Of a stretch of DNA of 35,353 nucleotides, positions 15,671 through 22,418 are shown one piece after another. Positions within the stretch are counted from its first letter, which is position 1. Every line of letters starts with the position of its first letter. The notes under the pieces were generated by a model that saw only the letters and a list, made by a program, of their open reading frames with translations, had not been told where the DNA came from and did no database searches. The position numbers were made by a program, and so were the translations under genes. Source of the stretch: a virus; the IMG/VR virus record IMGVR_UViG_3300014323_000042, positions 1 to 35,353 of that record; one strand, written 5' to 3'.

Positions 15671-17077
15671 TTAAGTTTCTATTGCTGGCTTGTACGTTTG
15701 TATGGTTTCTTCAAATGTCCATGCAACTGCTTCTTTTGCTTTGTTTATATGAGGTGGAACGCGTAAAAAATAATTTTTCCTACTTCCGTCCGGCTCTAGG
15801 GACGAATTTTGAACTTTTACCATGACAATAGCTTCATCATTTTTTAAGTACTTAATATAAAGTTCGAGAGGTCTTCCATATTGATCAATATCTACGTCTA
15901 TCAATTTCGCGCCGGAATCTTGTAAATAGCGGCCAATGAAATCTCTATCATATTGGTCAATCATCACTCTTTTTATTTCAGAATTTTCTTCTATCTCTAT
16001 CAATTCAATTGTTATTTTCTCTGGGAATTTAACAACATATTCGGGAATTCTAACCCCATGTATAGCATAGATAGCCCATCCATCTGGGTACATGCAAGCG
16101 GCATCTTCTATCGAATGAAGCCTACCATGTTCATCTCTATTCAATACACAATGACGTTCTGAAACCAAACAAATATTTTTGTGTGGCGAAGCCCCGCCAG
16201 CTGATTTAGCTAAGTCTATTAATCCTACTAATTTTTCGGTTTGTTTTTTCAATCCAACTACTTCTCTAAAATATTCATAAAAAGCTAACCAATCGGCGTC
16301 ATGTTGGCCATACGCGGATTCACTCGCGGAATCCCACACGGAATCCCACACGGAATCCCCTACGGAAGCCCTCACGGAAGACCACACGTAAGAATTCACG
16401 CCTTCCCTCACGTCTTCCCACACGGAAGCACTCACGGAATCCCTCACGGAATCCCTCACGGAAGACCTCACGGAAGCACTCACGGAATCCCTCACGGAAG
16501 ACCTAACGGCTTTCCTCACGGAAGCACTCACGGAATCCCCTACGGAAGCCCTCACGGAAGACCACACGTAAGAATTCACGCCTTCCCTCACGTCTTCCCA
16601 CACGGAAGCACTCACGGAATCCATCACGGAATCCCTCACGGAATCCCAAACGGAAGAATTCACGGAATCCCTCACGGAATCCCTCACGGAAGAATTCACG
16701 GAATCCCTCACGGAAGACCTCACGGCTTCCCTCACGGAAGCACTCACGGAAGCCCACACGGAAGCCCAAACGGAAGAATTCACGGAATCCCACACGGAAG
16801 ACCTCACGGAAGCCATCACGGAAGCACTCACGGAAGCACTCACGGAATGCAATCTATTTTTATCTAATATAATTGTTCTTACTAATTCCTGGCTAAAAGG
16901 AGACCCGCACCAAACTATTTTTTTAGGTTTTTCTATATCAGCTAAAATATATAATTCATTGATAGCCCGTTCTGCTATTTTTCTATTTGCTGGTTCTATT
17001 GACAGCCCTATATTTATCCATTTTTCACGATATTCTATAAATTTTTCTTTCTGCTCTTCAGATAAAATATTAATCAA
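15671..17077 (-). CDS. DUF6745 protein interrupted by a 44-unit S-V-x-x tetrapeptide array
   Basis: A 468-residue protein of unknown function. Start is TTG, backed by AAGGAG 9 bases upstream and by overlap (TTGA) with the preceding stop. Residues 1-75 (WINIGLSIEPANRKIAERAI, KKIVWCGSP) and about 258-468 (DWLAFYEYF; YPDGWAIYAIHGVRIPEYVV; YFLRVPPHINKAKEAVAWTF) match my recollection of DUF6745 proteins, common in actinobacteria and other bacteria. Between them residues 78-253 are 44 units of four residues, mostly Ser-Val-x-x, with Arg, Trp, Ser, Asn or Gly at the third place and Asp, Ser, Ala or Glu at the fourth. It is the last gene of the early left operon and is coupled to the HEEH-motif gene upstream, the usual partner of this family as I recall. 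Biochemistry is unknown. Confidence 0.82.
   Translation of the reverse strand: MINILSEEQKEKFIEYREKWINIGLSIEPANRKIAERAINELYILADIEKPKKIVWCGSPFSQELVRTIILDKNRLHSVSASVSASVMASVRSSVWDSVNSSVWASVWASVSASVREAVRSSVRDSVNSSVRDSVRDSVNSSVWDSVRDSVMDSVSASVWEDVREGVNSYVWSSVRASVGDSVSASVRKAVRSSVRDSVSASVRSSVRDSVRDSVSASVWEDVREGVNSYVWSSVRASVGDSVWDSVWDSASESAYGQHDADWLAFYEYFREVVGLKKQTEKLVGLIDLAKSAGGASPHKNICLVSERHCVLNRDEHGRLHSIEDAACMYPDGWAIYAIHGVRIPEYVVKFPEKITIELIEIEENSEIKRVMIDQYDRDFIGRYLQDSGAKLIDVDIDQYGRPLELYIKYLKNDEAIVMVKVQNSSLEPDGSRKNYFLRVPPHINKAKEAVAWTFEETIQTYKPAIET
16349..16442. repeat. 94-bp segment duplicated inside the array, first copy
   Basis: This stretch is identical to 16529-16622, exactly 180 bp (15 units) away. 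In the protein this gives two copies of a block containing VWEDVREGVNSYVWSSVRAS, 60 residues apart. Exact identity among otherwise diverged units points to recent block duplication or gene conversion. Confidence 0.9.
16529..16622. repeat. 94-bp segment duplicated inside the array, second copy
   Basis: Exact copy of 16349-16442; the match ends at 16443 versus 16623 (C versus A) and at 16348 versus 16528 (A versus T). Confidence 0.9.
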
Positions 17078-17406
17078 TCTATTACGCTCCTTATCCCTAA
17101 AGGACTATAAATTCGCTGTCTTATTACTTCATATTTTCCTATAGGCAAAGTAATTGTATCGTGCTCTTCGTGCTGTAATTTTGTGTCTTTAATTACAAGT
17201 AGGAAAAATCTATTGCTATATTTCCCTTTCATCAACAGGGCATTCCCATCGTATATTGCATGTTTATGTCCTGTAGACTCTCCATGCGCTAATATGATCG
17301 CATTTTCTATTTCTTGGCCTTCTGTTGCTTTATATTTTTTATCTTCTGTTTCAGGTATATCTTTAATGGGTTTAATAAAGATATCCCCTTGGCGATATGA
17401 TTTCAT
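17074..17406 (-). CDS. HEEH-motif partner protein of DUF6745, unknown function
   Basis: A 110-residue protein, ribosome site CGGAG 9 bases before ATG, stop overlapping the DUF6745 start. Conserved-looking motifs: YRQGDIFIKP at the start, HGESTGHKHAI in the middle, LQHEEHDTITLPIGKYEVI and RQRIYSP near the end. These match a small protein that, as I recall, commonly sits directly before DUF6745 genes in bacteria. The six His/Glu residues in GHKHAI and HEEH could form a metal site in a small beta barrel; that is inference. It is likely to act with DUF6745, given the overlap and the family pairing. Confidence 0.8.
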   Translation of the reverse strand: MKSYRQGDIFIKPIKDIPETEDKKYKATEGQEIENAIILAHGESTGHKHAIYDGNALLMKGKYSNRFFLLVIKDTKLQHEEHDTITLPIGKYEVIRQRIYSPLGIRSVID

Positions 17407-18396
17407 TTATTTTATCTCCGATAGTTCTTCTATTTTTCTGATGCAGTCTTTATAAACCGTTATTTCATGAAATTTTGTAGTTTCTTCAAAAAAATCGGAT
17501 ATAACGATGACTGCCTTCTTGCCATCCTCAGTATTGCAAACAAATTTCACATACGTATTGAGGTGAACAGTTTCTAGCTCTTCAAAGAATCTCTTGAATT
17601 CAGAATTTTCATATTGCTTGCATGGAAATTGTATGGCTTCCGGCGCGAGAAAAACTTCTCGCTGTAGAGCATCTGATTTAGCCTCAATTTGCGCACGTTC
17701 CTCAGCTAGTCTGATTGCTTCAAGCTTTTGTTGTTCTGCAATGACAGATAACCTCTCTTCTTGTCGGATAACTTCCTCCTCCTTTATTTTTCTTTCTTGC
17801 TCCGCAATTGCCTCTAGGCGTTGTTTCTCAATTAGGCCTTCTTCAATTTTTTTATTTTCCTCCTCCGCAGCCCTGATTTTTTCTGTCTCAAGTTCCACTA
17901 ATCGTTTTTTCTCATACTCATATTTGGTAGTTTCAAGAGCCAGGATGCTCTCAAATTCTTGGTCGCTCATTGTAATTACTGGTGGAAATTCTAAAAAATT
18001 TGCATTCACTGCTTGCAACGCAAGTACTCTCGACTGCAACTTAGCGGCGCGTGCGTTTTCTTGTTCTCTGCGAATTTTCTCTTTTTCTTCATCAATGGCG
18101 CTTTCTTGAATTTCGAGGTGATGCTCAATTGGTAAGAGTAGGGACGTGATGCGCTTGGCTTCTGCATCCACAGCGCGGCCGTAGGAAAGAGAATCTTCTT
18201 TTAGGGATTTTCTGATAAGCTCGATGTTGACACGTGCGCTCTTGACGCATAATCTCGCAGCTTTAACTGTTTGATAACCTTGCTTGTCATGAACGCCATT
18301 TATTTTGAGCGGCATATAGTCATTGCGCATCTCGGAAATTTTCGCATCGGGCATGTTGAATTTTTGTAATTCGCTATATATAAGGCTTGTTTTCAT
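17407..18396 (-). CDS. Coiled-coil early phage protein, unknown
   Basis: A 329-residue protein with a good ribosome site (GAGGAACTATAAGA before ATG). Residues 1-115 are a helical domain (VKAARLCVKSARVNIELIRK, then RAVDAEAKRITSLLLPIEHH) of a kind seen in phage early proteins near RecT/Exo genes. About 115-245 is one long coiled coil (EEKEKIRREQENARAAKLQS, EQERKIKEEEVIRQEERLSV). The last 75 residues form a separate beta/alpha domain (HLNTYVKFVCNTEDGKKAVI). The overall plan resembles DUF1351-type phage proteins; I cannot confirm the family. Its stop touches the next start, so it is co-translated with the HEEH/DUF6745 pair. Confidence 0.75.
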   Translation of the reverse strand: MKTSLIYSELQKFNMPDAKISEMRNDYMPLKINGVHDKQGYQTVKAARLCVKSARVNIELIRKSLKEDSLSYGRAVDAEAKRITSLLLPIEHHLEIQESAIDEEKEKIRREQENARAAKLQSRVLALQAVNANFLEFPPVITMSDQEFESILALETTKYEYEKKRLVELETEKIRAAEEENKKIEEGLIEKQRLEAIAEQERKIKEEEVIRQEERLSVIAEQQKLEAIRLAEERAQIEAKSDALQREVFLAPEAIQFPCKQYENSEFKRFFEELETVHLNTYVKFVCNTEDGKKAVIVISDFFEETTKFHEITVYKDCIRKIEELSEIK

Positions 18397-18487
18397 TCTT
18401 ATAGTTCCTCTTTATTTAGTGACAATTCTTTTACAACATCGATACCCGATATCTTTTCAAACATGGTGGCGTCGAAATTTGGCAAAG

Positions 18488-18874
18488 TTAATATATGTCG
18501 TCGACCCGTATCATCTCAATTATTCCATCTCTAATATAACGAGTTATCCGAAAATTAGATTTTTCTGGTTTTTGGATTGGCTTTAAATTCTCATCTTTGA
18601 CATTGTAAATTCCTATGGATTCACAATACACAAGCGTAAATCCTGGAGTGCTATCTAATTTTCCGATGTATTCTACCGACCGAGTTTGGTTCTTAACAAG
18701 TATCTTATCACCACGCTTGAATTCTGGCGGCTTTTCTTCTATTTTTTCTTCTATAGGAATAAGAAAAGAATAAAAGCTGCTTGAAGGTACCCACCCATCT
18801 TTATTGTTGAAATATACATCTGAATAAATATATTTTTTACCAACTACAGGTATATTGCTTATATCATTCTCCAT
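18488..18874 (-). CDS. Small phage protein with SH3-like barrel, unknown
   Basis: A 128-residue protein. The frame extends to a TTG at 18883, but ATG at 18874 is preferred although neither has a strong ribosome site. The centre (EFKRGDKILVKN, then YIGKLDSTPGFTLVYCESIG) shows the phage pattern F-x-x-GD-x-V-x-V followed by a strand meander, as in small SH3/KOW-like barrels found alone or in tandem in phage accessory proteins. The C-terminus (FRITRYIRDGIIEMIRVDDI) adds two strands. Role unknown; part of the early left operon. Confidence 0.65.
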   Translation of the reverse strand: MENDISNIPVVGKKYIYSDVYFNNKDGWVPSSSFYSFLIPIEEKIEEKPPEFKRGDKILVKNQTRSVEYIGKLDSTPGFTLVYCESIGIYNVKDENLKPIQKPEKSNFRITRYIRDGIIEMIRVDDIY

Positions 18875-18935
18875 AATTTTCAATTAAATTAATGTTGGCC
18901 ACCATAGGCGAGGATTCTGGTATTAGGAGAAGGTA

Positions 18936-19058
18936 ATGCAAAAACCTAATTTATACCAAATCTATGCGCCAACTGACGGGGTTATTCAAAATCGAGCTAC
19001 TCACCGTCTAATGCTCGTCTGCGAATTTTCCATCATGGATAGAACTTGTTTTAGATAG
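18936..19058 (+). CDS. Possible 40-residue antisense gene in the left operon
   Basis: A plus-strand frame (MQKPNLYQIYAPTDGVIQNR...) with a strong ribosome site, AGGAGAAGG about 3-11 bases before ATG. It fills the only sizeable gap (18875-19103) in the leftward operon and runs against it. No promoter was found. It may be chance or a relic of an inserted gene. Confidence 0.25.
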   Translation: MQKPNLYQIYAPTDGVIQNRATHRLMLVCEFSIMDRTCFR

Positions 19059-19103
19059 TAAGTACACATGAACAACCGTTAGAATAGTTCATAAATCCAT
19101 CTG

Positions 19104-19430
19104 TCATCTCTTGGCTGCCCTGTAAGTAATTTGAGCGGAACGTATTTCATATAAAAGTTTTATGCCAATTCCAACCATATTCAATAATTCTTTGTCACTT
19201 TTTGATTCAATTGCCTCTAAGGTATAAATCTCATACATTTTTAATATATTTCTTAAACGAGTTTTGAACCCTAGTATATCAATAGATGTTTGAATATCTA
19301 TAGTTTCGGGTATTTTTTCTACCTCACTCCAAGAATTTTTATCGTTTCCTTTAAACAACAGGCTTCGGTCGTCGCACAAAGCAAAACATCCCCCATAAGA
19401 ACCTGCTATTTGTATGATTTGACGTGACAT
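19104..19430 (-). CDS. RNA polymerase alpha C-terminal domain-like protein
   Basis: A 108-residue protein with ribosome site GAGGA 9 bases before ATG. Residues 49-100 line up without gaps with the 52-residue DNA-binding core of E. coli alpha-CTD (from memory). Residues that touch the UP element are kept: R58 (alpha R265), N61 (N268), G89 (G296), K91 (K298); S299 is Leu. The helix-hairpin-helix core LLNMVGIGIKLLYEI matches LLKTPNLGKKSLTEI. The N-terminal 42 residues (IAGSYGGCFALCDDRSLLFK) look like one beta-propeller blade of the RCC1/tectonin kind, also seen in phages. Likely action: binding promoter UP-type DNA, or competing with or redirecting host polymerase. Function is inferred. Confidence 0.75.
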   Translation of the reverse strand: MSRQIIQIAGSYGGCFALCDDRSLLFKGNDKNSWSEVEKIPETIDIQTSIDILGFKTRLRNILKMYEIYTLEAIESKSDKELLNMVGIGIKLLYEIRSAQITYRAAKR

Positions 19431-19453
19431 TTTTTAATCCTCGCTCGGTTAAA

Positions 19454-19822
19454 TTAATGATTTTTAAGTTGATACGCTCCAATAGAAATTCTAACTATCT
19501 TGCTATCTTTTTTACAACATAATTGATGAACATACGAATGCAATCGCCGCCTATCAACCGATAAGTTATGTAACCTATATAGCCCGACAGTTATTGCATT
19601 AAGAGAGAGCGTGCGGGAATGTTTAAAAAGATCTAGTATTTTTTCTTCCCAACCGGGATGAAATGGCGCTCTATTTAAAAATTTCAAATGTTTCCTAACT
19701 TCTTCAGGTAAGTCTGATAGGTCTTCTAGGTCAATGATATTCTTCCATTTCTTTAGGGAGCCATCTTTTAATTTTTGTTGTTTTTTTTCTGGCAATTTTC
19801 TATTTAAAACTACTTTCTTCAT
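19454..19822 (-). CDS. Early operon protein, unknown, possible winged helix
   Basis: A 122-residue basic protein with ribosome site AGGAGAAAC before ATG. Residues 1-45 are Lys-rich and helical (RKLPEKKQQKLKDGSLKKWK). The C-terminal about 70 residues (ALNAITVGLYRLHNLSVDRR-like order: helix, short turn, helix RRRLHSYVHQLCCKKDS, then strand pair KIVRISIGAYQLKN) are compatible with a winged helix that binds DNA. No family recognised. It lies between RecT and the alpha-CTD-like gene, so a DNA-linked early role is plausible. Confidence 0.65.
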   Translation of the reverse strand: MKKVVLNRKLPEKKQQKLKDGSLKKWKNIIDLEDLSDLPEEVRKHLKFLNRAPFHPGWEEKILDLFKHSRTLSLNAITVGLYRLHNLSVDRRRLHSYVHQLCCKKDSKIVRISIGAYQLKNH

Positions 19823-19954
19823 ATGTTTCTCCTATTAATTAACGATAATTTACTTGCATTCTTAATAAAGAATTTCAATTCCATATCAATCTACTAATCT
19901 TGATTCTGAACGGATGTCTTTTATTTTTTACTATATATTTTTCAACAATTTTAT

Positions 19955-20854
19955 CTACTCATTATCTACTTCTTTAGCCTTCAATTCGGCCAATTTATTC
20001 TTGTATAGTTCCCTAACTTTTATTTTGTCAGATTCCGGCAATTGTCTGGCGCAATCTGCAGCAACATCTAAATCATTCATGTCAGTTGCATCATTAATAA
20101 TTGATTCAATATCCTGCAAGCTTATGCATAAATCCTGCAAGCTTATGCCTAATTTGATAGGATCTTCTAGCTCAGTCTCAGGCATAGATATTACTTCTTC
20201 CTCGTGCTCCTCGTCTGTTTTTTCAGTTGCAGATAGCCTTGCTTGCAGACCGATAACCCCAGGTGATTTATTCTTTTCCTCCACGCTAATGACAGAATAA
20301 TGTTCTTTTGGTAAATCAATAGCCTCTTCTCTGAGAGCCAGTCCCTTTAACACATGAGGAAATAAATCCCTTAAAGTGAACCCGCGAGCGCGCATCTGTA
20401 GCATTCGATCAGGATATTGCTGCCAGGGGCCCCCTTTATTCCATAGAGCAGCGCGCTGAGCATCAGCAATGCTAAAGCTCCTAATCACAGTATCGCCACT
20501 CTTATTTTTTGCCTTACAGTAAGCTACCCTGGTTAAGCTTTTTATGTCGCCATCGGCCCACTCTTCGATTGATACGCAGTCTTCAGATGACCTAACAAGC
20601 GCTATTGCCATGTCACCCCATATTGAAGGTCGTCCATTAATAACCGAAATACTTTGGAGCGACTGCAATGCTGCAATACCTACCTCAGCCCCCATTTGAA
20701 TCGCAATAAAAGTATCTTCCGGCTTTCCTCGATAATCCTTTGGGGCAAAATTGCTGTTAGCAATCATTGTCGCGAACTTAAATGCCTCATCAAATGATTT
20801 CGGCGAATAAACAAAGGGTATATTTTGTGTGTTTTTAACTGTTTCTAAGCTCAT
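19955..20854 (-). CDS. recT: RecT-family single-strand annealing protein
   Basis: A 299-residue recombinase that anneals complementary single strands produced by the adjacent exonuclease. Recognisable RecT pattern: KFATMIANSNFAPKDYRGKP, then QMGAEVGIAALQSLQSISVI and NGRPSIWGDMAIALV, and finally YPDRMLQMRARGFTLRDLFP. The N-terminal about 190 residues are the core; the remainder is an acidic tail with a 7-residue tandem duplication (ISLQDLC, ISLQDIE). Start ATG has GGAG 8 bases upstream, inside the end of the exonuclease gene; the genes are 2 bases apart. The pair with YqaJ is the common RecE/RecT-like arrangement. Tail duplication may be recent. Confidence 0.88.
   Translation of the reverse strand: MSLETVKNTQNIPFVYSPKSFDEAFKFATMIANSNFAPKDYRGKPEDTFIAIQMGAEVGIAALQSLQSISVINGRPSIWGDMAIALVRSSEDCVSIEEWADGDIKSLTRVAYCKAKNKSGDTVIRSFSIADAQRAALWNKGGPWQQYPDRMLQMRARGFTLRDLFPHVLKGLALREEAIDLPKEHYSVISVEEKNKSPGVIGLQARLSATEKTDEEHEEEVISMPETELEDPIKLGISLQDLCISLQDIESIINDATDMNDLDVAADCARQLPESDKIKVRELYKNKLAELKAKEVDNE
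20111..20148. repeat. 21-bp-period tandem duplication in recT
   Basis: The 17-mer ATCCTGCAAGCTTATGC occurs at 20111-20127 and again at 20132-20148. The period of 21 bases adds seven residues in frame in the acidic tail of RecT. Confidence 0.85.
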
Positions 20855-20856
20855 TT

Positions 20857-21765
20857 CTAGAACTCCATCATATTTAATCTGAAAACCCGAGAATCAACTT
20901 CATTAGTATATTTCTCAAACAAAAGGGGATATTCCTTACGAAATGAGCTCTGTTCAAGGCGCTTCGACGTCTGGTTTTTCCAGGTCGCCATAATAAATCC
21001 AGTAGGAGATATAAGTGATTCATAGTCCTGCATCTCTAGCATCATCTGTGTTTCGAAATGCTGTTTTTGTTGTGTCAAATTTTTAATCTGACGCTTGATG
21101 TCGCGAAGATTTTCAAAAATTCCAACAATTTCGTTTGTTGCAATTTTTGATGACCCATTACGTGCGTCTTTCCAAAGTGCGCGAGCATCATCTATTGTTT
21201 TTGCGTCTGGCGGAACTTCAGCGAGCACATTCCCATGCCAAAATTTTCGCTCCATTTCTATAACGTCTCTTTCCAGGTCAGGGTTCCTATGGTATGTATA
21301 AATAAATAGCTCTGGTCGGTCAAAAAACACAGCAACATCTACCTTTTCTGCGTCATACACGATTGCATAATGTATCATTTGCAAAAGTACATCATCTGGC
21401 ATTTTATCTGTTCCAGGTTCACCCCATAATGGATTGACAAAGGTGCTCATATATTTAGCATCTACGATAATTTTATTGCAGATACCATCAAGATTTCCAA
21501 ACATCCAGGGATATTCGCGGCTAAACTTCATTTCTGGCGAGCGAGCAATAGAATAGCCCGTAAATTCCTCATACAAATCTAGTATAATTGGCTCCATGAT
21601 ATGCCCGTGCTTCTGATTTTTCGTCATTTCTCTCGGTTCAGAAAGCCCCAATTTGTCAAGATATACGTCAACAGCTGTCCGATAACTTGAAAGTCCCGCG
21701 ATTGCAGCAATGTCAGAGCCGCCTAACCCGCGCCTACGTTGTAATAATTGTTCTTCAGTTAACAT
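20857..21765 (-). CDS. YqaJ-type (lambda Exo-like) recombination exonuclease
   Basis: A 302-residue nuclease that resects double-strand ends for RecT. Family hallmarks: RRRGLGGSDIAAIAGLSSYR near the N-terminus, GHIMEPIILDLYEE (first acidic residue of the PD-(D/E)xK core), then GNLDGI and IVDAKYMS (Asp plus D-x-K), and LLQMIHYAIVYDAEKVDVAV. The residues for a working active site therefore appear intact. The C-terminal third is a long helix followed by SFRKEYPLLFEKYT. It starts one base after the csrA stop, with the ribosome site GAGGGGAAG inside csrA, so both are made from one message. Good confidence. Confidence 0.88.
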   Translation of the reverse strand: MLTEEQLLQRRRGLGGSDIAAIAGLSSYRTAVDVYLDKLGLSEPREMTKNQKHGHIMEPIILDLYEEFTGYSIARSPEMKFSREYPWMFGNLDGICNKIIVDAKYMSTFVNPLWGEPGTDKMPDDVLLQMIHYAIVYDAEKVDVAVFFDRPELFIYTYHRNPDLERDVIEMERKFWHGNVLAEVPPDAKTIDDARALWKDARNGSSKIATNEIVGIFENLRDIKRQIKNLTQQKQHFETQMMLEMQDYESLISPTGFIMATWKNQTSKRLEQSSFRKEYPLLFEKYTNEVDSRVFRLNMMEF

Positions 21766-21766
21766 T

Positions 21767-21949
21767 TCACTTCCCCTCTTCTTTCTGCTGTATTATTTTC
21801 TTGTAAATTTCATCCCGGTGTACCGAGATTTCCTTTGGCGCATGAATGCCAAGCCTTACTTGATTACCTTTGATTCCAAGTACAGTCACATTGATCTGAT
21901 CGTCATTAATGATCACAGATTCACCGATACGCCTGGTTAAAATTAACAT
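21767..21949 (-). CDS. csrA: CsrA/RsmA translational regulator
   Basis: A 60-residue protein, full length for CsrA (E. coli 61). Nearly every landmark is kept: [11 protein letters not shown] at the N-terminus with the RNA-contacting L4, T5, R6 and R7, [20 protein letters not shown] in the middle, and ISVHRDEIY with the R44-equivalent Arg. CsrA dimers bind GGA motifs in mRNA leaders and block or alter translation, governing host carbon, motility and virulence switching. In the phage it is the first recognisable gene of the recombination set and is one base from the exonuclease gene. Its own ribosome site GAGGATAATAAA contains AGGA, so autoregulation is possible. Closest resemblance is to gammaproteobacterial CsrA. 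Confidence 0.95.
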   Translation of the reverse strand: MLILTRRIGESVIINDDQINVTVLGIKGNQVRLGIHAPKEISVHRDEIYKKIIQQKEEGK

Positions 21950-21978
21950 TTTATTATCCTCAATGTTGTTTAAATAAT

Positions 21979-22085
21979 GCCGGAATCACACCGGCTATCC
22001 ATTTTATTTTCCTAGATCAGTGGATTCTGAGCTCATGGGCATCACCCATCGCCATTACGAAAACCTGTTAGTAAAACGTAATGGC
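21979..22085 (-). promoter_or_regulatory. Three hairpins in the noncoding leader before csrA
   Basis: Within the 200-base gap ahead of csrA lie three stems: GCCGG/CCGGC (21979-21995, 7-base loop), ATGGG/CCCAT (22035-22049, 5-base loop) and a 9-bp GCCATTACG/CGTAATGGC (22051-22085, 17-base loop). None has a terminator T-run. They could regulate csrA translation or form a processed RNA from the left operon. GGA triplets are present between them but not in the loops. Confidence 0.5.
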
Positions 22086-22149
22086 ATTCACCTAGAAAAT
22101 CCTATGAGTTATTTTTATGCTCTTCTTCTGTTTGAAAAAATAATTTAAC

Positions 22150-22215
22150 CTATTTTTTAACTGGAATAATCCATTCAAGCCTATCTGCCGCTGTTTGATA
22201 ATCTTTCCAGACCAT
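22150..22215 (-). CDS. Possible 21-residue peptide
   Basis: Frame MVWKDYQTAADRLEWIIPVK plus K, with GAGGAGT about 5-11 bases ahead of ATG. It begins 11 bases after the stop of the membrane-protein gene in the same operon. The sequence is ordinary and amphipathic, but at this size it could be chance. Confidence 0.4.
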   Translation of the reverse strand: MVWKDYQTAADRLEWIIPVKK

Positions 22216-22226
22216 AAAATACTCCT

Positions 22227-22406
22227 CTAAATAAGTAGTTTGACAAATAATGCAATGGCTATAGAAAATAAGGCCATAGAGAAAATGTGAACAATCATGA
22301 GAGCTCCGCGAATATGCGCTGGACAATCATTCACATTAAAATCAAATGTAAATTTCCCTAAAAAAACAATAAAAAATACAAGTGTAGAAAGTTTAAATAA
22401 AAACAT
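22227..22406 (-). CDS. Small two-helix membrane protein
   Basis: A 59-residue protein with ribosome site AAGGAA 8 bases ahead of ATG, 12 bases after the preceding stop. Two hydrophobic segments (about residues 5-20, LSTLVFFIVFLGKFTF, and 36-58, ALMIVHIFSMALFSIAIALF) are joined by a short polar loop with one Cys (DFNVNDCPAHIRG). It should sit in the inner membrane. Being in the early operon, it is less likely to be the holin and more likely to be an exclusion or host-takeover protein; that is inference. Confidence 0.7.
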   Translation of the reverse strand: MFLFKLSTLVFFIVFLGKFTFDFNVNDCPAHIRGALMIVHIFSMALFSIAIALFVKLLI

Positions 22407-22418
22407 AAATAATTTTCC

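Larger units (their letters stand above)
16319..16846 (-). repeat. 12-bp minisatellite coding the tetrapeptide array
   Basis: About 44 tandem 12-bp units on the core CACGGAA(T/G)(C/A)CC(T/A) in plus-strand reading, equal to TCC-GTG-NNN-NNN coding Ser-Val-x-x on the minus strand. The GTG and most of TCC are constant, while the two following codons vary. Because the unit is a multiple of three, loss or gain of copies never breaks the frame. The array leaves other frames open as well, which explains long spurious frames on both strands. Confidence 0.92.

Noticed and set aside
16319-16846. CRISPR array
   Set aside because: Repeats are contiguous 12-bp units without spacers, inside a coding gene, and no cas genes are present.
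16301-16867. 188-codon plus-strand frame of G-I-P-H-G type repeats, and a 96-codon minus-strand frame of G-F-R-E type repeats
   Set aside because: Both are shadows of the 12-bp repeat array. The minus-strand DUF6745 frame has a ribosome site, operon coupling and recognisable flanks; these do not.
17594-18109. 171-codon plus-strand frame rich in Ser, Cys and Phe
   Set aside because: Antisense image of the coiled-coil Glu/Lys/Arg-rich segment of 17407-18396.
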